From Antarctobacter albus (lineage in GTDB: Bacteria > Pseudomonadota > Alphaproteobacteria > Rhodobacterales > Rhodobacteraceae): a stretch of DNA of 64,000 nucleotides. The position numbers and the translations under genes were made by a program. The stretch is from contig NZ_FMZI01000011.1 in the NCBI RefSeq assembly GCF_900101505.1, positions 62,001-126,000 of the forward strand, written 5' to 3'. This document shows, one piece after another, positions 57,621 through 64,000 of the stretch. Within the stretch, counting starts at the first letter, position 1; the number at the start of each line of letters is the position of its first letter. A model generated the notes under the pieces. It did not search any database. It saw only the letters and a program-made list of their open reading frames with translations, and had not been told where the DNA came from.

Positions 57621-57703
57621 TGACCCGCCCCCGCTGAGTGGTCCGGTTTGAGTGTTAGTGCATGATCGGCCTCTGGTCTATCGGGACGATGGTTTCGACG
57701 GCC
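57621..57703 (-). mobile_element. IS3-family 3' end fragment
   Basis: The element end TGACCCGCCCCCGCTGAGTG then GTCCGGTTTGA is followed by the last codons of the transposase (ETIVPIDQRPIMH, stop at 57655-57657). It is homologous but not identical to the IS3 end at 43016, so a different relative. It breaks at about 57703 where IS110 sequence begins. Confidence 0.7.
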
Positions 57704-58063
57704 ATGGTCGCGGCGGTTGGACAGGGCGTGACCTTCGACCGGGGCCGCGACTTCGCGGCCTGGGTTGGGCTGGTGCCCCGACAGTTCAGCACGGGTAGCC
57801 GCACGATCTTGGGACGGATCACCAAGCGCAGAAGCCGATACCTGCGCATGCTCTTCGTGCAGACCGCCAAGGTGATCATGATGCGCCCCCACCGATGGCA
57901 GGCGTTCAGCTTCGGAGCCTGGCTCGAACGCGCCATATCCCGAATGCCCAGGAACAAGGCCGCGGTTGCCCTGGCCAACAAGCTGGCCCGCACCGCGTGG
58001 AGCATCCTGCGTCACGGCACGCGCTTCGACACGATAAAAGAGGAGACCATGGAAGCGATCTGA
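57704..58063 (+). mobile_element. IS110/IS1111-family transposase, C-terminal fragment
   Basis: About 118 residues match the IS116/IS110/IS902 C-terminal domain (FDRGRDFAAWVGLVPRQFST, then LGRITKRRSRYLRMLFVQTA), ending ETMEAI. The N-terminal RuvC-like DEDD half is missing. The 5' side is fused directly to the IS3 end, so one insertion or recombination removed the rest. Confidence 0.8.
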
Positions 58064-58439
58064 CCGCTTCCCGGGCACCACGAAGTTCGCGAAAGAGGAC
58101 AGCATGGAACGGAGAAACTACGCCCCCAGTGTCTGACGGCCCAAATGGTCATCACTGACTTTGCCGGTAATGAGACCAAGGTGCGTGCGTAACCCCATCG
58201 AGGCCACGGCCCGCGAGCCGACAAACAGGCTGGATACATATGAGCGATTTCCGAAGCCGCGCCGAATTCTCGATTGCAAACAGCAGCCGGCACATACATA
58301 GGGCCGCTTCGTCACGTTGTTTCACGGCTTCTGAAAGAGCCTGCCACGGATAGCATGAGCTATGGCCGAGCACCTGTCCAACGCGATACGCCTTACATCC
58401 ATGGCCTTGTGTCCGTCGCGTTTGATCACCTCTGGCGGA
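58064..58439. other. Non-coding region between IS110 fragment and phage regulator remnant
   Basis: About 375 bases. Short frames only. It contains the likely downstream flank of the IS110 fragment and further decayed phage DNA. Nothing else can be supported. Confidence 0.45.
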
Positions 58440-58905
58440 ATTGGTGAGCGTCATCGCGCCATCGGTCGCAGAAAGCCTGTTCAGCGCGCCAACATCCTCC
58501 CGCATGGTCTCGATCTGCGCCGCCTGACGGCGCTTATCCTCTTCCTGATCAGCCCAGGCGCGGGCCATCGCCACCGGGTCGCCGAAATTCGGAAGGGCGT
58601 GGGCTATTCGCGCTCTGCTTCGAGTTCCTGCCAGCGGTCTACGATCCGTGCCGTGAACTCGGGGGAGAGTTGCGCCACAACCACAAAGCAATCCCGCTTT
58701 TCGAGGTAGTAGACCTGAACAGCGTGTTTCGTCCGTGTCCGGTCTCGATTTGATCTTCCTCCGATTGAGGTAGTTCAATCACGCCACGCTTGACCAGTGT
58801 CTCGATGCTGCGCTTCACATCATCGTGGCGTTTCTCCAGCAACTCCGCGATCTCGCGGCTGCACATGGTCAGCGGTGCAGGTTCATCTTTCAGGAACAGG
58901 ATCAT
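58440..58905 (-). pseudogene. Rha/antirepressor-type phage regulator, frameshifted
   Basis: The start (MILFLKDEPAPLTMCSREIAELLEKRHDDVKRSIETL) is the Rha-family helix-turn-helix pattern. The frame is lost near 58715 after ETGHGR and resumes in another frame as HAVQVYYLEKRDCFVVVAQL then SPEFTARIVDRWQELE, typical of the family. Restoring one base in an A-run there repairs the join. A coiled segment (RRQAAQIETMREDVGALNRL) follows, then similarity fades. It is a phage remnant lying outside the attachment site at 59046. Confidence 0.75.
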
Positions 58906-59045
58906 CTTGCGACCCTATTTTCGCGAAAGAATCGCACACTCAAAAACCTGAAGCGAAAACCGCAATCGACAAGGTGGGTAAAAAGGTGGCTTTTTGGAAC
59001 GCGCCCCACATAAATGATACTTTTCAATTACTTGCATGAAATTCA

Positions 59046-59093
59046 TGGTGCCCCCACACGGACTCGAACCGCGGACCTACTGATTACAAATCA
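59046..59093 (-). other. 3' fragment of tRNA-Thr(TGT): prophage attachment site
   Basis: Read on the minus strand this is a tRNA from the anticodon loop TTTGTAA (anticodon TGT) through the anticodon 3' stem, variable loop, T arm (CGCGG TTCGAGT CCGTG) and acceptor strand TGGGGGC to A-CCA. The 5' half (acceptor GCCCCCA, D arm) is absent and the anticodon 5' stem keeps only three pairs, so it is not a functional gene. Such a displaced 3' end is what a tRNA-integrating element leaves at its far border. The orientation puts the element to the right. Confidence 0.8.
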
Positions 59094-59206
59094 CGACACG
59101 ACGCAATGAAATCAGTGACTTACATAGAATTTGGCGTCAAAACGCATCGTTTGTTTTCAATGGCTTGCAATGCGTCCGAATTGGGCTGGTGCCGGGCTGC
59201 GCGTGT

Positions 59207-59416
59207 TCAATCTGTCCGCGCACCCCACAGAGGATCGGCGCCCGGATCGTAGTACCGCAGCATGTCAGATGCCCCTACATGGCGGCAGCGGCGGCACTTG
59301 CACCGGCGCAGGATCTGGTCTCGCAATAGGCCGTGGCTCTCGCGTGGGGCGGGGACGGAGTTCTCGAAACCGCAGGCGGCGCACTTGAACCAGAGGTAGA
59401 TCATGGCCGCGATCAT
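59207..59416 (-). CDS. Small zinc-ribbon-like phage protein
   Basis: A 69-aa product with Cys pairs CAAC (12/15) and CKCRRC (39, 41, 44), suggestive of a zinc ribbon. It is the last gene of the minus-strand phage series before the attachment site, 43 bases after the Rz1-like gene. No family is recognised. Confidence 0.55.
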   Translation of the reverse strand: MIAAMIYLWFKCAACGFENSVPAPRESHGLLRDQILRRCKCRRCRHVGASDMLRYYDPGADPLWGARTD

Positions 59417-59459
59417 ATCCGGCCCTCACTTCGGAAAAGCAAGGACGTTCAGAACACCG

Positions 59460-59666
59460 CTATTCGATGCACCCGAAGGCGTCACAGGCCCTGTCCTGGT
59501 AGATCACCCAGCGCCCGAACACCGGATCAGCCCCCAGGGCCTCGATAGTTTCCGGCCGCGCGTCGGGCGGCCGCTTGGACACGTCGCTGAACAACGCATC
59601 ACTCGGCCCCAAGCACATGCTCAAGGGCGCGACGAAGCTCATCATCAGTAAGGTGGTCGGTTTCAC
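59460..59666 (-). CDS. Rz1-like outer-membrane spanin candidate
   Basis: A 68-aa product that begins inside the Rz-like gene in another frame, the classic Rz/Rz1 overlap. It has a lipoprotein-like start (MKPTTLLMMSFVAPLSMC), though Met before the Cys is not the usual lipobox residue, and a Pro-containing region (SKRPPDARP). It has a paired Cys near the end (CDAFGC). Confidence 0.5.
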   Translation of the reverse strand: MKPTTLLMMSFVAPLSMCLGPSDALFSDVSKRPPDARPETIEALGADPVFGRWVIYQDRACDAFGCIE

Positions 59667-59796
59667 TGTCGATCTCCTGTTGCCGTTCCAGGGTCCGCAC
59701 GCGGCCGACGATCTCGGCCAGCTGCTCGGCGCGGATGTATTGCCAGGCGGCGACCGACCCGACCGCCACCAGCGCCGCCAGCAGCAGGCGGATCAT
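59599..59796 (-). CDS. Rz-like inner-membrane spanin candidate
   Basis: A 65-aa product with an N-terminal membrane anchor (MIRLLLAALVAVGSVAAW) and a charged helical remainder (EQLAEIVGRVRTLERQQEIDSE) likely to form a coiled coil. The start overlaps the amidase stop by ATGA. Together with the overlapping next ORF it fits an i-spanin/o-spanin pair that fuses inner and outer membranes in lysis. Confidence 0.65.
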   Translation of the reverse strand: MIRLLLAALVAVGSVAAWQYIRAEQLAEIVGRVRTLERQQEIDSETDHLTDDELRRALEHVLGAE

Positions 59797-60278
59797 GGTA
59801 GCCACTCCCGGCCATCGACCTTGAACCCGGGACAGGCCTTGGCGGCATAGTCGTTGTGACCCGTCACCCATTTCAGTTCGGTCAGTTCGGCCAGCTCGCC
59901 CAGGTACTCCTTGACCGCGATCCGCTGCGCCGAGGTGTAGAAGTCCGCAAAATAGGCGCCGGGCCGCAGGACGTTGGGCACCGTGCGCGCGGGGATCAGG
60001 CAGATCCCGATGGTGCCCCGGTTGCGCTCTCGGACATGGGCGCCGATCTCGGTGATCGAGCGGAGGAAATCGGTGTTCCACAGCACCGTCCCGTCCGTGC
60101 GGATGATCCGGTGATAGCCCACCTTGCGCCAGCGGTGCGGATACCCCTCGACATGCCAGCGCCAGAAGGCATCAAGCACCTCCTGGTCGCTCTTGCCATC
60201 GTCCCAGCCGCCCGGCGTGGCCGAGGTATGCAGGATCGCCTCGTGCACCGGGTATCGGGCTTTGCCCTGGTAGATCAT
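59793..60278 (-). CDS. Phage endolysin, N-acetylmuramoyl-L-alanine amidase (amidase_2)
   Basis: A 161-aa T7-lysozyme-type amidase. Zinc ligands fall where T7 lysozyme has H17, H122 and C130: H17 (EAILHTSAT), H141 (WVTGHNDY) and C149 (AAKACPGFK); the catalytic Tyr is in GYHRIIRTDG. No signal peptide, so it needs a holin. ATG 60278 has GGAGGAAG 6 bases upstream. Confidence 0.92.
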   Translation of the reverse strand: MIYQGKARYPVHEAILHTSATPGGWDDGKSDQEVLDAFWRWHVEGYPHRWRKVGYHRIIRTDGTVLWNTDFLRSITEIGAHVRERNRGTIGICLIPARTVPNVLRPGAYFADFYTSAQRIAVKEYLGELAELTELKWVTGHNDYAAKACPGFKVDGREWLP

Positions 60279-60418
60279 TCCGCTTCCTCCGTATGGACCG
60301 GCTGTGTTGGGGTGTCGTCGTGTGGCAGCAGCGCCGCCAGCAAGGCCATCAGGATCAGGACCAGGATGCGGTCCCAGCTGCATTGCAGCGTGCGCCTGGT
60401 ATGAGACACGTCAGCCAT
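60275..60418 (-). CDS. 47-aa phage membrane protein in the lysis cassette
   Basis: A small ORF missed by length filters: basic start (MADVSHTRRTLQCSWDR), one hydrophobic helix (ILVLILMALLAALL) and an acidic tail. Its stop overlaps the amidase start (ATGA) and its start overlaps the upstream gene by 8 bases, which supports translation. Size and site fit a pinholin, antiholin or lysis accessory. Confidence 0.6.
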   Translation of the reverse strand: MADVSHTRRTLQCSWDRILVLILMALLAALLPHDDTPTQPVHTEEAE

Positions 60419-60719
60419 TGCGCCCGCCCCCCATGCGCCCGCGCACAATGTCCGCGATCAGTGCCCGGTCGGACAGCAGCGCCATCACCAGATCCAGGAC
60501 CAGGTGCGCGCCCACGACCAGGAACACCATGACCAGCGTTTCGGGGGCGCCGAACATTGCCGCGACAGGTTCGGACAGGCTCGCCCCCAACAGGGTGGAA
60601 GATCCCAGCTTCAGGATGCGGCGCAGGATCGGCGCACGATCCGCGTTGCGCAACGCCATGTAGATCGCCACGCCCAGCCAGGCCGCCCAATAGTCAGACC
60701 CTTTGTCGTACCAGGCCAT
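60411..60719 (-). CDS. Phage holin-like membrane protein
   Basis: A 102-aa product with hydrophobic helices (SDYWAAWLGVAIYMALRN, then TLLGASLSEPVAAMF and TLVMVFLVVGAHLVLDLVMAL) and a charged C-terminus ending GRMGGGRNG. The pattern of three helices just before an endolysin gene is that of a class I holin. ATG 60719 has GGAGG upstream; a GTG at 60722 is possible. Confidence 0.7.
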   Translation of the reverse strand: MAWYDKGSDYWAAWLGVAIYMALRNADRAPILRRILKLGSSTLLGASLSEPVAAMFGAPETLVMVFLVVGAHLVLDLVMALLSDRALIADIVRGRMGGGRNG

Positions 60720-60748
60720 CACGCCCCTCCTTCATTCACGCCGCCGAC

Positions 60749-63004
60749 CTAGCCGACCAACCAGTTCGACCCGTTCCAGAACACGGGCACCGCATTGCCG
60801 CCGCCACCGGCGGAAACCGTCGCCCCGAACGCCGACACCGTGGCATCGGTCACAAAGGACCGATCCCCAACCGCCGGCGTTCCAGGCAGGCCCGCATAGG
60901 CAACCGGCGTGACCGCCATGCGCCCGACCACTTCGAGGCCCGCCGGGGTCACGCTCACGACCTCTGTTCCCTGCACCTCAACCGCCAGCTCCGGCGCCGA
61001 TCCTGCAGACGCCGCGTCGGGATCGAGGATCAGCTTGCCGGTCCCCGGCGCGCCCCGCTGCATCGGGTCAACAGGATCGAAGCCAAAGGCCGTCACCAGC
61101 CCCTCGTCCAGGTTGCAGATCGCGAAAATCTCGTCGGCGGTCAGGATACGATCCCAAAGGCCAACCTCATCGAGGACCACCCAGGAGTTGTCCGACCCGT
61201 TCAGGTTCCAGGTCGCATAGGACCCGGCGCCAAGCGCGGCCGGGATCTCCAGCACGGCGGAAAGGTTCGGATCATAGGGCAGACCGGACGCCGCGTAACA
61301 GGTGAATGTCGTTGTCGAAGCATCGTAGCTGACAACGCACCATTGCGAATTGGCGATATGGCTGGTGCTTTTGGTCGTCCAGTTCCGTTCGGTTTTCGAA
61401 CCCGCAACCGTCAGCTCCAGCTCTATGAAGTTCGAGCGCGGCTTGATCGCCAGGATATTGGTCCCGCCGCCATCCTTGACCGTGAACGTGTTGTGGCTCC
61501 CGTCGACCGGGTTGCAGGTACACAGGGCCAGCGTCCAGTCGCTGGTCCAGTCGAAACTGGTATCCGCGACAGTCAGTCCGCCGCCGGCGCCATCCCCGGC
61601 CACACCGCTGCCATAGCGCGTGTCTGCGGCCTGCTTGGTGCCGCCCGCATTGGTGGCGACGGCACCGCTCACCGGGCAGGTCCATGCGTTCCCGCCCACA
61701 TCGTCGAAGGACCACAGGCGCGACAGGCCACCACGGGGCAGGCCCACGCCGGGCAGTTGTGCCTCGGCCTGGACACGCGGCCCCTGGGGTATGACCTGCG
61801 AATTCGCGCCGCGCGTAATCCGGTCGGCCCGGAAGCCGTGACCGTAGTAGACCACCGCGTTTTCCACGTAGACGTCACGCTTGAATTTCAGCGTCGTGTC
61901 GGGATCTTCACCGGCGATGTTCTCCATCCAGGAGTTGCCGAACAGGCGTGTCCTGCTGCGCGTCCAGTGATCGCCCTTGATGTAGATGCCGTATTCGTCA
62001 TGGCCGGCCATCTGGCCGCCGCTGACGTCGATCACGTTGTCCACCAGCTGACCGTTCCCGACATAGACACCGATCCGGCAATTCGTGACTTCGCCAACCC
62101 CAATGTGGTTGGCCTGACAGAACGGGCTGCTGTCCGCGAGGCCCGCGCTGTTCTCCAGGCGAATGCCAATATCGCAGTCCACCGCCCCGGCGCGGAACGT
62201 CTCGTTGTACTGCGCGACCCCTTCCGCCGCCGTCCAGTCCCAGCCCACGGCCGCGCCGATCACCAGCACGTTCGACAGCTCGCAGCCCCGCGCGCCGATG
62301 ACCTCGATCCCGGTGAAGTTCTGGTAATTCGCATCGCCCGAGCTGGCCGAAATCGTGATGTTGCGCAGCGCCGCCGCCTGCACGCGCAGGCCAGCACCAG
62401 CCGCAGAACCGATCTGGAACACCGATCCCGTATGCGTCGGCAGGATCACCACGGGGCGCAGGGCATGGCCGCCACCGCCCCGAACGCCGCCGCGCGGGTT
62501 GATCCCCTCGATCTCAACGAAGCTATCGTAGGCAATGGGGGCATCCGTCCGGTACTGGCCCGGTTCGAGAATGATCTTGCCGCTGCCGTCCACCGCCTTG
62601 ACCCGCTGGATCGCCGCGTTCATCAGCGCCGCCGTGTCGGCCGAGTTGTCCAGCGCGGGGTTCAGCTGCGAGAAGTACCAGATGCCGCTTTTCGGCTTGG
62701 CAAAGACCTTGCGGCCCCCGGCCACCGCCATTGCGGCCGCGTCGGTTTCATCATCGGCCGCGCGCTCGTAGAGGTATGGCCCGGCCTGCACATCGTCACC
62801 GACCGCCGGCAGCGGCCCGGTGTAGGCCGCCAGCGCAGCGGGCGAGGTCATGGGCTTGCGCGCCAGGGGCACGCCACCCAGCGTCACGCCGTCATGAATG
62901 CGCGCCTCGACGGTATCGGTTGCCATCGTCAGCTCGCCGGCGCTGCCGGTAAACAGGTTGTTCTGCGCGGCCGTCCCGCGCCGGTGTTGTAGCTGCTGCG
63001 CCAT
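60749..63004 (-). CDS. Phage tailspike: beta-helix plus LamG-like domain
   Basis: A 751-aa protein. The N-terminus RRGTAAQNNLFTGSAGELTM is the phage hub-attachment pattern found before tailspikes and hyaluronidases. About 60-390 look like a pectate-lyase-type right-handed beta helix (SGKIILEPGQYRTDAPIAYD, RIGVYVGNGQLVDNVIDVSG). About 400-600 resemble a concanavalin/LamG-3 sugar-binding domain (LWSFDDVGGNAWTC, WVVLDEVGLWDRILTADEIF). A repetitive C-terminus ends PVFWNGSNWLVG. It probably binds or cuts capsule or exopolysaccharide. Start overlaps the upstream stop (TGATG). Confidence 0.85.
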   Translation of the reverse strand: MAQQLQHRRGTAAQNNLFTGSAGELTMATDTVEARIHDGVTLGGVPLARKPMTSPAALAAYTGPLPAVGDDVQAGPYLYERAADDETDAAAMAVAGGRKVFAKPKSGIWYFSQLNPALDNSADTAALMNAAIQRVKAVDGSGKIILEPGQYRTDAPIAYDSFVEIEGINPRGGVRGGGGHALRPVVILPTHTGSVFQIGSAAGAGLRVQAAALRNITISASSGDANYQNFTGIEVIGARGCELSNVLVIGAAVGWDWTAAEGVAQYNETFRAGAVDCDIGIRLENSAGLADSSPFCQANHIGVGEVTNCRIGVYVGNGQLVDNVIDVSGGQMAGHDEYGIYIKGDHWTRSRTRLFGNSWMENIAGEDPDTTLKFKRDVYVENAVVYYGHGFRADRITRGANSQVIPQGPRVQAEAQLPGVGLPRGGLSRLWSFDDVGGNAWTCPVSGAVATNAGGTKQAADTRYGSGVAGDGAGGGLTVADTSFDWTSDWTLALCTCNPVDGSHNTFTVKDGGGTNILAIKPRSNFIELELTVAGSKTERNWTTKSTSHIANSQWCVVSYDASTTTFTCYAASGLPYDPNLSAVLEIPAALGAGSYATWNLNGSDNSWVVLDEVGLWDRILTADEIFAICNLDEGLVTAFGFDPVDPMQRGAPGTGKLILDPDAASAGSAPELAVEVQGTEVVSVTPAGLEVVGRMAVTPVAYAGLPGTPAVGDRSFVTDATVSAFGATVSAGGGGNAVPVFWNGSNWLVG

Positions 63005-63666
63005 CACACGCCCCCAAGGTCATAGCTGTTTGTCAAAATCGCGTCCTCGACCAGGCCCAGATCGAGCGGAAAGCTCAGCGGGTTTCCGGCGGCAAACGAG
63101 GCGAGGGCTGACAGGGCGCTGGCCAAGGCCGCCTCCGCATCGTCCCGCGCTTCCAGTGTCGCCGTCAGGGCCTCCACCACGTCGCCGGCGGCGACTTCGG
63201 ACACTGCCGGGTTGCCGTCGCCGTCAAAGACCAGGATCGAGTTTGCCCGCGCCTCCGCCGTGACCCGCAGTTCCTCGGCCTCGCCAATGTGGCCGGGAAA
63301 GCGGATGCTGGACCGCACGCCCTGGCGCAGCTCCTGCATCAGCATCATGGCCCGATCCATCTGCGCCTCTGCCGCCGTGCCACGCACGCCACCGCCGCCG
63401 GTCCAGCCCTGTTGCGGCGAGGTCTCGCGCTCGATCACCAGCGTCTCGCCATCGTAAAGCGCCGCCGCCGCCGTGCTGAGTGTCACCGCCCCATCGGCAC
63501 CCGCCGCCGGGTCCACCGCGTAATCGTCCTCGGCCAACCGGGGCGCACCGCTGGCGCTGGAGATCCTGACGAAAATCGAGCCTTCGGTGTACTCGTGGCC
63601 GATAGTGTAGGGGCCGACACCGGCCACCGTATGCTCCACCTTGGCCGGTAGTAGATCGACAACCAT
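63004..63666 (-). CDS. Phage tail-fibre N-terminal-type protein (T7 gp17-like)
   Basis: A 220-aa protein. About 1-110 match the podovirus tail-fibre N-domain pattern (PYTIGHEYTEGSIFVRISSA, LAEDDYAVDPAAGADGAVTL, LYDGETLVIERETSPQQGW). A helical Ala/Glu stretch (AEAQMDRAMMLMQELRQGVR) and a short C-terminus follow. It should anchor the tailspike encoded directly downstream. Stop overlaps the tailspike start. Confidence 0.78.
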   Translation of the reverse strand: MVVDLLPAKVEHTVAGVGPYTIGHEYTEGSIFVRISSASGAPRLAEDDYAVDPAAGADGAVTLSTAAAALYDGETLVIERETSPQQGWTGGGGVRGTAAEAQMDRAMMLMQELRQGVRSSIRFPGHIGEAEELRVTAEARANSILVFDGDGNPAVSEVAAGDVVEALTATLEARDDAEAALASALSALASFAAGNPLSFPLDLGLVEDAILTNSYDLGGV

Positions 63667-63786
63667 TCAAGCGCCCTCCTGCTGCTGCTCGATGCCGCCC
63701 CGGCGTTGCGACGCCTCTTTCGCTGGGCCGGGGCGGCGGCACCGGCAGGGCTTGGCCCGCCGATGTTCTGGTGTGCTGTGGGTCAT
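63667..63786 (-). CDS. 39-aa basic phage ORF
   Basis: A short ORF of Arg/Pro-rich composition (MTHSTPEHRRAKPCRCRRPG) whose start overlaps the upstream stop (ATGA). It ends directly before the 63666 start. The tight packing supports translation; no family is recognised. Confidence 0.4.
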   Translation of the reverse strand: MTHSTPEHRRAKPCRCRRPGPAKEASQRRGGIEQQQEGA

Positions 63787-64000
63787 CGGGCACCGCCGAT
63801 CACGTTGGTCATGTCCGGGGCGCGTTCCGGGGCCAGCTTGCCCCGTTCCCACCAGGTGCGGGTGCCGTAGTTGCGTTCGCGGTTGGCTTCCTGGCGCTCC
63901 CAGACGGCCTCGGCCTCGGGGTCCAGGAAGGCTTGTAGCTGGTCCGCCACGATCCGGTCGAAGGCGGCGCGCTGATACCAGAGGCTGGAGGCAACCGGGG
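63783..64000 (-). CDS. Phage protein, truncated by the window edge
   Basis: The open frame runs in from the right edge and ends at 63783. The visible 71 residues (LWYQRAAFDRIVADQLQAFL, WERQEANRERNYGTRTWWER, ending TNVIGGAR) are hydrophilic and look like a structural or tail-tube protein C-terminus. A longer alternative ORF on this strand in another frame is a shadow, since only this frame overlaps the next start by ATGA. Family not recognised. Confidence 0.65.
   Translation of the reverse strand, partial: PVASSLWYQRAAFDRIVADQLQAFLDPEAEAVWERQEANRERNYGTRTWWERGKLAPERAPDMTNVIGGAR

Noticed and set aside
59046-59120. A complete tRNA gene
   Set aside because: Only the 3' half from the anticodon loop is present; the expected GCCCCCA acceptor strand and D arm are absent upstream.

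Overview
The window is high-G+C bacterial chromosome, most likely from a Rhodobacteraceae (Roseobacter-group or Rhodobacter-like) alphaproteobacterium. The strongest evidence is the [NiFe] uptake-hydrogenase cluster, whose order (hypF, hupSLC, hupDFGHJK, hypAB, hupR, hypCDE) is, as I recall it, that of Rhodobacter capsulatus. It includes a HupJ with a fused rubredoxin domain and a HupR lacking the sigma-54 contact loop. A TRAP transporter locus, several dipeptide-type ABC genes and an RTX secreted protein also fit that family.

Layout. (1) 1-15.2 kb: complete hydrogenase structural, maturation and regulatory genes, all on the plus strand; hypF is cut by the left edge. A 57-codon His-rich membrane peptide gene sits between hupL and hupC. 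A terminator plus an AT-rich gap separates hupSLC from the accessory operon. (2) 15.2-17.5 kb, minus strand: a decayed TRAP-transporter operon with its GntR/FCD regulator, all frameshifted or internally deleted. (3) 17.8-22.1 kb: an RND efflux pair. (4) 22.2-25.4 kb: a roughly 1,065-residue RTX protein. (5) 25.7-28.1 kb: class II aldolase, an AraC/DJ-1-type regulator and a DUF2165 membrane protein. (6) 28.1-43.0 kb: a catabolic and transport locus. A minus-strand chain (amidotransferase, creatininase, amidohydrolase, FAD oxidase, TauD-like dioxygenase, Tat-exported peptide-type binding protein), a LysR regulator and a plus-strand chain (HAD phosphatase, two permeases, a Sec-exported binding protein, calcineurin-like phosphoesterase, double ATPase) probably import and degrade one family of nitrogenous, perhaps phosphorylated, compounds.

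(7) 43-59 kb is accessory territory full of scars: two different IS3 3' ends at about 43.0 and 57.6 kb, an IS110 fragment, and four copies of a decayed dispersed repeat. Between the scars lie intact cassettes: a methyltransferase; a small protein, an ATP-grasp ligase and a large papain-like protein; a LysR-controlled CoA-transferase/MaoC/AroE operon ending in a truncated aroQ; and a DUF302 protein beside a CadC-like regulator.

(8) 59.0-64 kb is the edge of a prophage. A 48-bp 3' fragment of a tRNA-Thr(TGT) gene marks the attachment site. To its right, on the minus strand, lie a lysis cassette (amidase endolysin, overlapping Rz/Rz1-like genes, small membrane proteins) and tail-fibre/tailspike genes running off the right edge.

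The best candidate for an undescribed system is the translationally coupled ATP-grasp/papain-like gene pair at 45.4-48.6 kb. Strong stem-loops placed directly before the ribosome-binding sites of three operons (hupD, the HAD operon and the ketopantoate-reductase-like operon) are also worth testing.
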